The notes under the pieces are model-generated. The model worked only from the letters and a program-made list of their open reading frames with translations, searched no databases and was not told where the DNA came from. The position numbers and the translations under genes were made by a program. From the NCBI RefSeq assembly GCF_030052815.1, contig NC_079504.1, forward strand, positions 43,208,282 through 43,272,281: DNA of 64,000 nucleotides, given 5' to 3'. Each line of letters opens with the position of its first letter. Position 1 is the stretch's first letter. This DNA comes from Hevea brasiliensis (taxonomy: Eukaryota > Streptophyta > Magnoliopsida > Malpighiales > Euphorbiaceae). Below are positions 37,142-49,634 of the stretch, piece by piece.

Positions 37142-38995
37142 TCAAAATAAAAGTACAAGTCCTTCGGCTGGAGGGTCACCCCCAGCCTGTTCTACATTAA
37201 CATTTCGCTCATTCTCTCTCTCTCTCTTGGTTTCCTCCTTGCTCCCCTCTTTGTCTTGGGGAGCAAGATCCACCATCCAGGAGAAGTCATCCCCAGGATA
37301 ATGCCTCTCGAGCTCGGCCAGAAGATCACTGTGTGCATTCACATAAGCACCAGCTTTCCTCGTCACAGCCTCTTCTTCCTTTGTTTTGAGCTCCTCAGTA
37401 AGGTAGTTCGGAGTGACCGAGCTTCCCCAAGTTCACGAGCCTGTTTGGCCAGCTTATTCTCATAGGATTTCATCCGACCTTCAATTTTAGCAATATAGTC
37501 TTGGGTGGATGAAAGTTGGGCTTGGGCGGAAGCTGCGTCCTGGACCGCTTTCAGAATCTCCTGCCTCAGAAGATGAGCCTTTTCCCTGATTATGTACTGA
37601 TTCACCAGGCTCCCTATGCTCAAACTCATCATCTAAGCCAAGAGATCGTTAATGCTACCCGAGGTCGGCCTCTTCCGGTCCTCCTGGAGGCATATGGTAG
37701 CACCCAAAACTTTGGCCAAGCCCGGATTCTCCCGAACAGATCGGTTATTCTCCATAGAATGAATGAGGACTTGGGCACCACGAGACAGGGTCCTCACAGT
37801 AGGTTGGGAAGACCCCCCTTCTGCACTTGAAGGAACAGGTGGAGGTGGTGGCTCTTCTTATCGAAGGGCAAAAGGAGCTACCTCTACTTCTGGGACTGGT
37901 TGTCCCGAAGGTCGGGACGTGTCTCCCGGCACTTCTCTCGAATCTCGCCTTGGCGTTTGTGATGCCGCAGCGATCTTCATTTCTCATACCTTCCGGGAGA
38001 CCTCTCTTTTTTGCTTGCGGCTCTCCTTTGCGCCTTCGCCTCCAGCCATTTCTGCATAGAAAAATAGTTAGTGAGATTACCTAAATCAGGAGACTAAAGA
38101 TTTAGGTTATACCGGTCCCGGGTCTGAGGTCAAAGAGCTACAGTTCATAGTCTTCATTGGCGATCATCTGCATTAGCCACCATCTCAGTTCGGCCATAAC
38201 AGCGTATAAGCACGAATACTTGTGAGTGGCCGCCTGATCCTTCAATTCCATTAACATGGCACCCTCGTCCCTACTCAAGGCGACCTTCTTTGGAATTGAT
38301 AGGCTCAGATATTGCCAGCTACGTGGGAAACCTTCAAAACCATTTGGAATCTTGCTCCTCAACATAAAGAAGTGATTCATCCAATTCTTCAGTGAAGAGG
38401 GGAGATCGATAAAAAGCCCACAGTGCGGTTTGGCTTGGAAGAACCAATACTCATCGTCCTTTCGATGAGTAAGCCTATGCAACTCGACAAAAACCTTCGC
38501 TGTAGACTCGAGCTTCTTGGCCTGGCATAAGCCTCTAAAAGCCACCAGAATTCGCCATGAGTTCGGATGTACTTGGGCTATACATACGTGGTGGAACTTT
38601 AAAACGTCCTTGAAGAAGTCGTCAAGGGGAAACCGAAGCCTGGCTTTTAATTGCTCTTCATACACCATGATCACATCATTTTCTTCAAAGAAGTGATCGG
38701 CTCGGAGATCGCCATGGCATCTGATAAGCTCGTATGAGTTGGTCCGAAGGTTGTACTCTTGACTAATGAATTGTAGATCGGTTTCTTGGAGGATCGACGG
38801 TAACTCGTCCACGGAAAGATTTTCTCTCACAGAGGAAGCTGTCTGTCTTGATTGTACCGCTTGACCATGGGCTGAAGCAGAGGTCGTAGGAGGCTCAGGT
38901 CGCCCACTTGGCCTGACCACCTCAACTTCGTCCGACGTCCAAGAAATATGGACGGAAGGGGGGCTTGCCGCTCTCTGACCCTCGGTACCATTCAT
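37142..38995 (-). pseudogene. Antisense spliced gene in Ogre 3' LTR (second copy)
   Basis: Same gene as in the 5' LTR, from the ATG at 38995. Exon 1 is open for about 285 codons across the whole gypsy-type transposon domain, then hits a TAG at 38138-38140 where the 5' copy has CAG. The intron donor lies at 38111-38112. Exon 2 reads through the site near 37563 that is a stop in the 5' copy. It then suffers a 13-bp deletion near 37400 that shifts the frame, and a further indel near 37215 changes the C-terminus. The lesions differ from those in the 5' copy, so most arose after integration and the ancestor was probably intact, of roughly 590 residues. A chance antisense frame is unlikely given the domain and the in-frame intron. 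Confidence 0.75.
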
Positions 38996-39150
38996 TTTCA
39001 AAGAAATAAAAGAAGTTTAAGTAAGAGAAGGATTAAAACACTTACCGGAATGTGATCGGTGCCGGAAAAACTTGAAGAAACGAGAGAAAATTGAAGTTGC
39101 TAGCAGAGTGCTGAAAGTGACATAGAGGAGCAACTGATGGACCCTCCCCC

Positions 39151-39158
39151 TATTTATA
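39151..39158 (-). promoter_or_regulatory. Antisense TATA box in 3' LTR
   Basis: TATAAATA on the minus strand, same place relative to the antisense ATG as in the 5' LTR. Confidence 0.65.
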
Positions 39159-40065
39159 CCCGTTTGAGCATTCAATGCTCACAGAGTCCCAAGTAACGCA
39201 TCGATTAGCGGAATCTGCCTGCTTTCCTGACACATCGCGGGAAGGTTCCAGAAACGCAATAAGTAAAATAAATGAGATCGGTTAGCTAAGGCTGTCAGAT
39301 TAGGGCAAATGTTCAGAGTCACAGGTCGGCTAAGGACGATTTAATTAGGGACTAGATCGGATATGCACATCAGAGATCGAAAAATTAACCAATGCAATAA
39401 TTAAATAATGACCTTCAAATAAAATTTCATTTCATTTCCAAAGGGTCAGATTACATCATTTGGGCGATCCTAATAGATCGGATTACACCATTGAGAGAAC
39501 CTTCAAAGATCAAATTTCATCGTTTAGGCGATCTCAAATCAGGAAGTGATGAGGGACTCGTTGTGAGAGAGATCGGAAGAGAGTCATAACAGAGAGATCG
39601 GAAGGAATAGAGATCGAAATGCAACAACAGGACAAAAGAATTCCAATAGCCTTCTTCATAATCAGGGCTGAGGTAGTTAAAGCATGGCAGGCGTGATCAA
39701 ATCTTCATCGCACGCCTCATTTGCAGAATCGCCCATATTGCTGACAGACGCCAAGACAGTTATGGCAGTCCTGTACATCTCAATCTCCACCGTTGATCTT
39801 ACTTGTAAGGACAAACCCAGAGCCCTTGGATCAAAAAGTAGATGACAGGACCGGCGCCTTTTATTCCCGACCTTCGAATCCGTCTTAACAGGAAAGACCC
39901 TGAGCCGTTGGATTAAAAAAAAGAAAGGATAGATATTCTGAATAGGATCTCAATCGTCCATTTGGATTCTCTTCAATTCTCAGGCATCGGATTATGTCCT
40001 TTTAAATCCAAACCTTCCATTTCCCCAGAAGAGATCCTGACCCTTCATTAGGAACACCCGTTCCC

Positions 40066-40072
40066 TATAAAT
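40066..40072 (+). promoter_or_regulatory. Sense TATA box of the 3' LTR
   Basis: TATAAAT, equivalent to 18824-18830. From this LTR it would drive read-through into the CACTA internal sequence. Confidence 0.6.
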
Positions 40073-40974
40073 ACTTGCATGCAATACTGTAGAAAAGAGG
40101 ACGCAAAAAGGTGGTGGCGATTATAGTGGAAAGGCTCTGAAATTTAATTCAGTCTTGCTGCTTTGCCATTCTAAGCTTGCATAAAAATTGAGAAACTTTA
40201 GAAACTAGTTTTCTCGAGTATCTCCATTGATAGAGTTTTCGAACCCTGAAATCCTTGATTTTCAATTTGTTCATCACTCTACCACACCATTTCTGTTCAG
40301 TCTCGTCTTCATCACCCCAACATCAACACATTATTCTCTCAGCTTGATCTCATTCTGACCCAGTTTCCGTTGCTTCGGTTCAACTGCACTTTAACCTAGT
40401 TTTTGCAATCTCAAAGTAAGCATTGGTCCTTGTATCACTAGCTTTCAACTCTATAATACTTGTGTTCTTCAGAGTTAGTTTGATAGCCTTGACCTCACAT
40501 AGGTAAGTGCCTAGACTGTCATTTTGCCGAACGCTCACGTTTTACTTTCTTTGCTTTTATTCTCGAAATTTTCATTAAATCCAGTCATACTAAAGATCCC
40601 ATGTAGATCCTTCAGGCCGATATTTATTCTCTTGAGTTTACTTTTTCCATTCATAAGTTCACGTTATTTATTTGTTCTTAGTTTTTATTTCCTTCGAATA
40701 TGGGTGTTCTAGTTGCGGGTAACATATAGGTAATTTAGTAGCAATATCCTAACGTGATAGTTTCATTTGAATAAGTAAAAATAATCAAAGAATGACTAGG
40801 GAATCAGGAGAAAAGTCATGAGGTTAGGCTACTAAGCGAGTCTAGGAAATAGCATAATAGAGCGGGAATCAAGATAAGACCCCAGACTAGTAACTGAGAG
40901 AGATCGGATGTAGCCAGCCAAAGAGTTCGGACAAGGTAGTCATATACGGGATTGGTGAAAAGTTCAGTCTTATG

Positions 40975-41430
40975 TCACGAACACTTTAAGAGGTCAGGGG
41001 GAGAGTTCTTACCCGATCCTCATTCAAATAAAAACACGAAGATCGGAGGAGAGTTCTTATCCGAGATCCTTCATTAAAACTCTAAGCCGAACACTTTAAG
41101 AGATCGGGGGAGAGTTCTTACCCGATCCTCATTCAAACAGAAACACGGAGATTGGAGGAGAGTTCTTATCTGAGATCTTTCATTAAAACTTTAAGCCGAA
41201 TACTTTAAGAGGTCGGGGGAGAGTTCTTACCTGATCCTCATTCAAATGAAAAACGCGGAGATCGGACTAGAGTTCTTTTCTGAGATCCTTCATCAAATTT
41301 TAAACCAAACACCCAAAGAGATCGGGAGAGAGTTCTTACCTGATTCTCGCTTAAATTAAAACAGGGAGATCAGAGGAGAGTTCTTATCAGAAATCTCCCG
41401 CTCAAAACTCTTAATAAAATATATCTAGAG
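40975..41430 (+). repeat. Dimeric tandem array in 3' LTR
   Basis: Counterpart of 19735-20190, with the same alternation of AGATCGGAGGAGAGTTCTTA and AGGTCGGGGGAGAGTTCTTA half units. Confidence 0.9.
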
Positions 41431-41954
41431 ATCGGGAGAAGTTCCCCGCCCGAGCTCTCTTAACAAAATTCAAACTAAATGACAGGACCCCAATACACAA
41501 GACAATCTCACTCAAACACTTATTCATTAAGGGGCCATCTCACGAACTTGTGTTCTTGGGTAGCCCAAAATAAGTGAAATATCAAACATTTCTTTATTTT
41601 TTGCATAAAGGATTAACATCATCACTATCCCAATCCCCTAATTACCCTTTTTTAATTTATAAAAGAGCATAACATTAAATCTGTTTACCCTCGTTAAGGG
41701 ACAAGGGGGGGTGCCTAACACCTTCCCTGCCTGTATACGGACCCCGAACCTAGAATCTTTGTTTTCGAAGTGGTTTCCTTTTGATCTGTTTTCATAAATG
41801 GTTTTCTTTAATTTCCCTCAAAATTAAAGTGGCGACTCCTCACTTTTTCCACTTCAGTGAAGAGCTTTCGTCCAGGCGACCGCAAAATACCTTGCGACAA
41901 TGTTTTCTCTTATAAATACTGTTATAAAGGAGGAGATGATTTTGGTTGTTGGCT

Positions 41955-42233
41955 TATGCTACTTTGCCCTTGTTTTTTTCTGGTAGCTTTTGTCGTTATA
42001 TGGTGTCTTTGTTTTACTTGCTTTCATGTGTGGGTCTTTAATGTATTTGAGTTATCTTGTCTATGTCGTTGTTGTTTAATTCTATTTGGAATTGCTACTT
42101 CGTGTTGGTTTTTATGGCTATTTTTCTATTCTAGTTTGGGTCTGCAAGTGTTGGGTTTGGTGGGAGGTAGCAGGTTCTGTTTGGTTTTGTCTTAGTTGCA
42201 GGGTGCTGCTGTGTTTCATATATCTTTGTTTTA
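41955..42233 (+). repeat. Duplicated CACTA internal segment, copy 1
   Basis: About 280 bp beginning 'TGCTACTTTGCCC' and ending 'TCATATATCTTTGTTT'. A second, longer copy is at 43333-43625; copy 1 lacks a short 'TTTTATGCATTAGTGTAGCC' stretch. The repeats lie on either side of the gypsy fragment. Confidence 0.8.
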
Positions 42234-43333
42234 TGATGCAAGCCTTGGCCAAATGCTGTAAAGGAAAGCACAATTCATTCAGCCATGGAAGATGGACCGT
42301 CCCTCACCCAAGCACAAACACACCAGCACATACACAAACAACTCAACTTCTAACAAGATAGACAACACTTTAGAATAAAGAGGACTTTCATTAACTTTGA
42401 AAAATAGAAAATACAAGTTATAAGATGTCAATGGCACTTGAAACACAATAGCAACTTGTGCTAGAGTTTCTCAAGTATAAGGCTGAGATATTACAAGTGA
42501 CAAACTTATAATAAATCTAAGTTCTAGGTGGAACTTAGCAAAGAACATAACCTCACAAGAGTTTCAGTTTGAGAGCTTGAAGCTTCTCTACAATGGAGGA
42601 AGAAGATACAATTTAAAAATCTCCAGCAAAATGAGAGAGACTCCCCCTTTTAGAGGTGAGTTTCTACCAAGCATGGCTATTACCCAATGAACCATGCTTG
42701 GTTTGGATAATTCCCTTAGTCTTTCTATAAATGTTTAAATTACAATACCATAAAAAGAAGCCCTCCCAAATCAGATGACAATCTCTTAAAAATGTTCTTT
42801 GTCTTGTAGTCTAATTTGGTAAATTAGCTTTTACCAAAATTGTAAAAGAAGCCTCCCAAATCAGATCACAATCTCCAAAAAATATTTTTTGTCTTGTAGT
42901 CTGATTTGGTTAATTAGCTTTTACCAAAAGTGTAAAAGAAGTGGACAATAACCAACACTAATAGCTCTTGCATATTGGGCAAAGTTGTATCTTCTAATGG
43001 TTGGTAGACTTATAGAAGAAGAGGTCCCACATGCCATATCACCTTCCACACAAGCTGCCACATCCTCTTTGGTTACCAGATCATTCGCCACTTGGCATGC
43101 CACCTAAGCCATGCTCCAATGGGTCTCCCAAGCATTCAGCCATACTTGTTCCTTCTTGTTCTTGTATGTGCAATGTCATTAGGCAAGTGGCGCATCCTTG
43201 AGGGCTTAGCAAGTCCTTGGCCGAATGGTGTTCCTCCACTAGTGCTTGCAATGCCTTGGCCCGTGATCTTGTGATAGCCCCCTTGAACATAGGTACATCA
43301 AGTAAGTCCTCCATGATGTCTTCATCACTTGTG
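42234..43333 (-). mobile_element. Gypsy-type LTR plus pol C-terminus fragment
   Basis: A minus-strand open frame at 43081-43371 (its first codons lie in flanking sequence) contains 'GAITRSRAKALQALVEE', like the (T)RSRAK-type tail of plant gypsy polyproteins. Further leftward, minus-strand TGTTGGTTATTG (from 42957) to GCTTGCATCA (42234) has TG..CA ends and could be a 3' LTR of about 0.72 kb. An internal duplicated block ('CCTCCCAAATCAGAT.ACAATCTC') occurs at about 42760 and 42850. No clear PPT or target duplication is seen, so the call is tentative. Confidence 0.4.
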
Positions 43334-43625
43334 CTACTTTGCCCTTGGTTTTTTTTGGTAGCTTTTATCATTATATAGTGTCTTTGTTTTACTTGCTTTC
43401 ATGTGTGGGTCTTTAATCTATTTGTTTTATGCATTAGTGTAGCCTTGCACCTGTCTATGTCGTAGTTATTTAATTCTATTTGGAATTGCTACTTTGTGTT
43501 AGTTTTTACGACTATTTTTCTATTCTAGTTTGGGTCTGCAAGTGTTGGGTTTGGTGGGAGGTAGCAGGTTCCGTTTGGTTTTGGCTTAGTTGCAGGGTGC
43601 TGCTGTGTTTCATATATTTTTGTTT
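43333..43625 (+). repeat. Duplicated CACTA internal segment, copy 2
   Basis: Near-identical to 41955-42233 and continues into unique sequence on the right, so it is probably the original copy. Confidence 0.8.
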
Positions 43626-43877
43626 GAGCCTTGTTTGCATACCTTCCTTTCTGCTTGGTCATTATGGGTTAATTTTCTCATTTGCTTCCTGTTGTTTACT
43701 TCGGTCCACCAAGTGTTTGTTTTTAAGTCTTAGCTACTAAATTATTTTAATTTACTAAATAATCTCTCAATTAGAATTGGTTGTTGAGAAGAATATAGAC
43801 CAGCTGTAACTTCAGTAGTTTCTCCAACACCACCAGCTGCTGTAGACTTGGTTGCAGCCTTTTGTTCTCTTGATTTG

Positions 43878-43931
<54 letters not shown>

Positions 43932-44527
43932 CTTTGCTTATTTTTACGCATGCCCATCAAGTGTTTGTGCTTTTGCTTCAGGTGGAGACTGAGACGTGGG
44001 GATTGAGTGGGAAGTGAGTGCTTGATTATACTTTTTACACAGGAGCACTAGGGACTGGTTACTTGCTCTTCAAATTGTGCTATGAAATTATCAAGACTTG
44101 TGATTTTATTGCTAGAGATTCTAGGTAATATCCCTCTTCCTTTCTTTCTTCTTTTTTATATGTAGGCTTGTGCCTATATTATCTTAGCTGAGCCAATAAC
44201 ATTAGAAATAATACATTTTTGGTTTTGAAATTTTAAATTTTTTGCATGTTAGAATTGCTAGAGTTATCCAACAGTTAAAATCTTGTGCAAAATTATAGAC
44301 TCAATTATGCACCTAGTCAATCTTGTTGACTTGAGGTGCTGAATTTGCTTTTATTGAATGGAATCTTGCCTTGTTTGTGGGCCATTTGGCTACTGTAAAC
44401 AATGTATGTCTTCAAACATATTAGATAGAGTTATGCTTTTGACTTTTGTTTGATCTTGGCATGGGTTGTAACTTAATACCACTTTTTTAGTGAGTTTGGG
44501 TTAATTCATCAATTGCTATAGATTTTA
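43626..44527. other. CACTA internal sequence between insertions
   Basis: Contains a (TA)n microsatellite at about 43879-43929. The stretch 43780-43870 is more balanced in composition and may be a decayed exon, but no domain is recognised. Positions 44523-44527 (TTTTA) are the left target duplication of the next gypsy element. Confidence 0.45.
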
Positions 44528-47500
44528 TGTAACGTCCCGAGAATTTTGAGCTTTGAATAGTACTATTTTTGGTCTGTGAATAGTATTATTCAAAGTCAGC
44601 TCGATGACTAAAAATGAGATGGAAATTAATTAAAATAAGCAAAATAAAAATCGAAGTGACCATCGGGTTATGGACTTAATCGGTATTATTGAAAATGATG
44701 AACTATAACCCGATGAAGGGCATTTTGGCCAATTCACTTGAAGAGTTGACTTTTGACCGAAATGTCAATTAAATTAAGTGAGATTGATGTATCGAAATGG
44801 AACTTAATTAACTGAAAGGAGTATAAAATAATTATAATATTATAATTAGAATTAGAATTTAATAATTAGAATATTATAAAATTTAATAATTATAAGTATA
44901 ATTATAATTATCTAGATATTTACGTAACAATAAGAGAAGAATATTAATTATAATGACAACTCACTAATACACCTCATCATCACCATCACCTCATCTTCAT
45001 CATCTTCTTCTTCCATCTCTTTGTCGTCCCACTCTCTCTTATTTCCTCCATTAGAGGTTCATCTTCTAAGCTTTAAACCCATAAATTCCTCTATAATTTT
45101 TATAGGAAATTAAGAGAAAACCTTGTATTGAGCCTTGATTTAAAGAAAGCAAGTAAGGATTCTAAGAAATTTGGAAGATTGGTGAAGAAGAATTGTTAAC
45201 CAATTGAGGTAAGTTATGATTTAAGCTTAGTTAGTTGTGAATTAATAGAATTTAAGTTTGATTGTGGAGATTTTTATGAATATTGATTGAAATTATGGAT
45301 GCTATTGAAGGAAGGGATTTCGGTTTGGGGGAGAATAAGAAGGAGAGTCAAGGTTTTGGTGAATTGAAGGTTGATTAGGACTTGTAATCAAGGTTAGTGC
45401 TAAGAAATTTCATGAATTTTGAAAGTTATTACTAATTAAGTTAGGGTTTTTATACAATTAGGATTTTTATTGTATGAAGCCTATTTAATGCTATTATGTT
45501 TATATTATGATTATTTGATGTGTATTTGTTGAGAAACATTAATTATATGGTGAAGAAATTAAATGAAATGGGTGTTGTGCATTAAGTGTGAATCTGGACA
45601 GCTTGAGTCTAGTGGGATTAAATACTCATAACTTGAGCTACATAATTCCAATTGATATGAAACTAATGCCAAATTCAAGATAAGACAATATAATAAAATT
45701 TTCATGAAGACAAGTTGCTCTAATTCTATGTGTAGATACTTTGAATAATTTCTAGAATTTAAGTCATAAAACTTGAAACCTAAGAGCAGGGCATCCTAAA
45801 TAGTCTATATTAAAATAAGTCTAACTCACTCTAGGAAACTCCAAATGAGGTGATTCTTGATTTATTGAAAAGCTAAGATATAAAGAAACAACTTTTATGA
45901 AGAACAAAATGACAAATTCTAATTGTAACTTATTCAAATCTGGGCTCTAAAAACTACCCAGAACCTATCCTGCGATTAGTAAAGTAGTGCACCTGAACCT
46001 GTCCTGTTTACTTGGGGATAACTCACTGTATATAATTCCAAATGAGGTAAATTTTACCTTGTTAGAAAGCTAAGATGTAGAGGAATAACTTTTATGAGAA
46101 CCATGATGCTAAATTATGACTGTAACCTATCCAAATTTGCTTGACAAAGTGAGTTTAGAAATCTGTCTGGATTCTAAAAGTGACCTGAAAAAAATTGAGA
46201 TTTGGTCACATGAACAGTTTTGGCAAAATGGCCATAACTCAATTTACACAAATGCAAATTGAATAATTCTAAAGCCAAAATAAACATAAGACATAGATAT
46301 ACAATTCTCATGAGAAGGTATGGTCTAATTCCTATTGTACCTTAGTCAAATTTATTAAGGAAGTTGAGGTACCAAACCTAGAATTTATGAAATGTAAGCA
46401 TAATTATTTAAAATGTGAATTGTGATTAATGCCAATGGCATGTTAAGCATGAATGACATGTGAAATTATGTTTGGGACTTATGTTCCCATGATGAATGAG
46501 ATTATGACGGAATTATTAAAGAATGGTAACTAAATGATGAAATAATGAGAACATTGAATTGTTAATGATAATAAATTAGCCCGAGTATGCTTAGACAGTA
46601 GTGCATGGGTTGGATAGATTGGCATGCCAAGAAGGGGCGAGATTAGTAGTACTGCCCATGGCTTCTATGCCTGGATACCATTGGCAAGCATAGAGTGTCT
46701 GATAAAGTTATCCCTTATTCATGATTGCTTTGAATAATCATTGGCAGGCATTGAGTATCCGATTTGATTATTCCTAAGGCTTTTATGCCTAATTATATTG
46801 CGTACATAGCAGGTACCGATGTGTCCGATGGTATGATGGTCCGAGGCACTGAGTGTCCAGTGCCAGTAAAATCCATGTATCCAGTCCAAACAGTCTTGTT
46901 AAAGGTTACTTTGGGCACCGAAATAAATTAAGAAAGTTAAATATTGAAATAATGAAAAGGAAAGATCCTATGAAAATAACATACTTCCAAAGATCGTGAA
47001 AATATGGAAATATGAGAAAACGAGAGAAAAATATTGTGAAAGATATCCAAAACCGTTATGTAGTTAAACAAATGAAATGACTACAAAATTTTGATGTTAT
47101 AAATTCTATATTCTTTTAAATGATTTATGAATATTTAAATGTGCATTTTTCTTATTTCATACAAGCATGAAAATTATTCTTTTCATTTGTATATTGTACT
47201 TTTATTATGTTAGTACACCACTAAGCAGAAATGCTTTGCGCAATGGTTTCTCCTTACGCAGGTCCAGGCGATAAGACCCAATAGACTTTGGACAAGGATT
47301 TTTGGATTGATCTGCAGTAGTAGTCATTGTCACCTCCGCACATCATTCTGGTAAAGATCATTGGCCTACAGCAGTGCATGATCATATGTATTGTAATTAA
47401 ACACAAAGTTTGTAATTAAATTTTGAGATGTATGATAAATTTTTACATTTACCAAATGAATGTAATGAAAGAAATTTATGTAGAGAAATGGATGTGAATA

Positions 47501-47751
47501 GATAAGGAAAATATGAGTTGTGATTTTGAAATTATTATATATTTGAGATTTTCCAATATGGACAATTTTTTAACACGTAAAATATTAAAAATATGGGAAA
47601 CCTCTTGCAGTTTCTATTTAAAATTTCCTTGATTAAATTATGATGGAATTAAATTGATCATCAATTGAATAAGATAAGATTAGGTGCTTTGGCATAGAAT
47701 ATGGCATTCTTTTGCTCAGCTATGCTGTAGATCAGGTAAGGGGGTGTTAAA
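44528..47751 (+). repeat. 5' LTR of the Tekay-like element
   Basis: About 3.2 kb. The right end is set by comparison with 54113: GGGTGTTACA there, GGGTGTTAAA here (one substitution). No coding. From about 46607 rightward it is matched by the 3' LTR remnant. Confidence 0.85.
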
Positions 47752-47756
47752 TTTAG

Positions 47757-47768
47757 TGGTATCAGAGC
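47757..47768 (+). other. Primer binding site (tRNA-Met type)
   Basis: TGGTATCAGAGC, the common plant initiator tRNA-Met complement, five bases after the LTR end. Confidence 0.9.
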
Positions 47769-47892
47769 AAGGTTTAGGCATTCCTAGACCTAGATGGGTA
47801 GAAGGACATAGAATGCATGTCATGCATTACATTTATTAAGAGTTAAGGTCACACTAATGCAGATCTATTCTTCTGTCTATTATAGGTTGATA

Positions 47893-49090
47893 TGGAGTTT
47901 GACCCCACCAAGCTCGAATTCCCTCAGCCGGTGGATGAGGAGGTAGAGAGCCATGCTCCTGCCAGTTCTAGTGGAGGCAGGAGAGAGGCAATAGCCCAAG
48001 CAGCAGTAGGTCGGGCTCAGCAGATGTTTTTCGAGCAGATGACCAAGATGCTTCGATAGGTCACCGAAGCTATTCCATGAGCTCGATCCCCACAAAGGTC
48101 CCACTTGTAAAAGTTAAAGAAGTATGGGACTGTTGACTTTAAGGGTAAGAAAGATGATGATCCGATTGCCACCGAGCACTGGCTGGAGAGGACAGAGCGA
48201 GTTCTCCAGCAGCTACACTGCAATGCAAAATAGAGTTTAGAGGGTGCAGTCTCCCTTCTTCGAGAGGATGCCTGCCATTGATGGGATACAGTGTCCAGGG
48301 TAGTGCATCCCACGGCAGTGATATGGGAGTACTTTTTAGCTGAGTTCAGGAAAAAGTACATCAGCCATATATATCTGAAGGCTAGGAGGAGGAAGTTCAT
48401 TAGTTTGAGGCAGAGACAGTTGACGGTATCAGAGTGTGAGCAAAAATTTATGCGGTTGAGCCGTTATGCCCATGAGGTTATACTCATTGAGGTAGATAGA
48501 TGCCATAAGTTTGAGGAGGGGCTGAATGATAATGTGAAGCTCCATATTACAGCACTTTGGATTACGGATTTTTCTCAGATGGTGGAGGTGGCTCTGATTA
48601 TGGAAAGGGTCAGAGATAGTGAGTAGAATCGCAGAGATAAATAGTATAAGAGAGGCCCAGGGCAGTCTAGCTTCTCATCCATAGCTAGTAAAAATCCTAG
48701 GGCATCCCAGAGTCAGAGCAAGTCACAGATGCCTAGATCACAGACTATACCTAGGAGAGGCCAATCAGCAGCATCAGTGGCTAGTTCTCTGGGGATAGTA
48801 GCTAGGAGAGCAGCCCTAACAGCATGTAGTCACTGTGGCAAGAGACATAGAGGAGAGTGCTAGTACTTGATTGGGGGTTACTTCAGATATGGGGCCACAG
48901 ACCATTTTTAAAGAGATTGCCCCTGAGGAAGTGCTCTTACTGCTCTAGTACAGACTGAGAGATCTGCCCTTATAACCCAAAGGGGTAGGAGACCCGGTAG
49001 AACCGAGGTAGCAGGTAGTTTACAGAGAGCTGCTTTTGAGACAGTGGAGAGACTAGAGGCTAGGACACCAGCGCATGCCTATTCTATAAG
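47893..49090 (+). pseudogene. Gypsy gag with zinc knuckle remnant
   Basis: The frame opens with an ATG at 47893 and has several stops (first near 48057). The best open part, 48291-48626, is the core gag domain: 'VIWEYFLAEFRKKY', 'RRRKFISLRQRQLTV-E-EQKFMRLSRYA' and 'KFEEGLND', matching the Retrotrans_gag family. A zinc-knuckle relic follows near 48890 (YFRYGATDHF..RDC), where two Cys of the usual CFRCG..DH...C are Tyr, consistent with G-to-A changes. Gag would form the particle shell and bind RNA. This copy is inactive. Confidence 0.8.
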
Positions 49091-49094
49091 AGCC

Positions 49095-49634
49095 TAGGAG
49101 GAGTAGGATGTGCCCGACGTGATCCGGGGTACTTTCTTTCTCTATGATATGCCTGTGCATGCATTGGTAGACCCAAGATCCATGCATTCATATATTTGTA
49201 TTACTTTTCCTATAGAGAAAGGAGTTCAAATAGATGAGACTAAGTAGGATATTCTGGTCATTAACCCTTTAGGCCATAGTATAGTGGTGAATAAGGTCTA
49301 TAAGGGTTGTCCCTTAAGAATTCAAGGACATGAGTTCTTGGCCAACTTGATAGAGTTACCATTCCATGAATTTGACATGATACTGGGGATGGATTGGTTA
49401 TCGCATCATCAGGTAATGGTAGATTGTCGGTTGAAGCAAATCACCTTGAAAACTATTGGTAATGAAGAAGTGACAATTGTGGGTGAAAGGACAGGCTACC
49501 TTTCCAATGTCACATCGGCCATGGTAGCTAGGAAACTGATAAGAAAGGGTTGTGAAGCCTACCTATCACATGTAGTTGATACCAGGAAAGCTGGCTCTAG
49601 TCTCCAAGATATACCCACCATATGTGAGTGCGAG
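49095..49634 (+). pseudogene. Gypsy aspartic protease, truncated pol
   Basis: Contains 'ALVDPRSMHSYI', the retropepsin active-site loop with Arg in place of Gly after Asp-Pro, then 'EFDMILGMDWLSHHQVMVDC', the flap-to-C-terminal signature of plant gypsy proteases. The region 49284-49640 is open but its last residues come from LTR sequence. The rest of pol is absent. It would cleave the polyprotein if intact; here it is dead. Confidence 0.8.

Larger units (their letters stand above)
15327..41899 (+). mobile_element. Ogre/Tat-type Ty3/gypsy retrotransposon, complete with LTRs
   Basis: The two LTRs are about 5.3 kb each and the whole is flanked by the exact 5-bp duplication ATGTT (15322-15326 and 41900-41904). 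Between them lie a PBS, a leader, ORF1, gag, protease, RT, two RNase H domains, integrase, tandem repeats and a PPT. Giant size, ORF1 upstream of gag, a pol intron before RT and a second RNase H are traits of the Tat lineage, Ogre in particular. Without the nested solo LTR the element is about 22.6 kb. The 5' LTR has TC instead of TG at its first bases. All coding regions are interrupted, so the copy is not autonomous. Confidence 0.95.
36583..41899 (+). repeat. Ogre/Tat 3' LTR
   Basis: It starts TGTCGACACC and ends CCTTGCGACA, then the target duplication ATGTT. It is collinear with the 5' LTR. In a 60-bp spot check (18901-18960 against the 3' copy) I count one difference; elsewhere divergence is a few percent by eye. 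Confidence 0.95.

Noticed and set aside
43742..43960. Open frame with a long Tyr-Ile repeat
   Set aside because: It is a translated (TA)n microsatellite.
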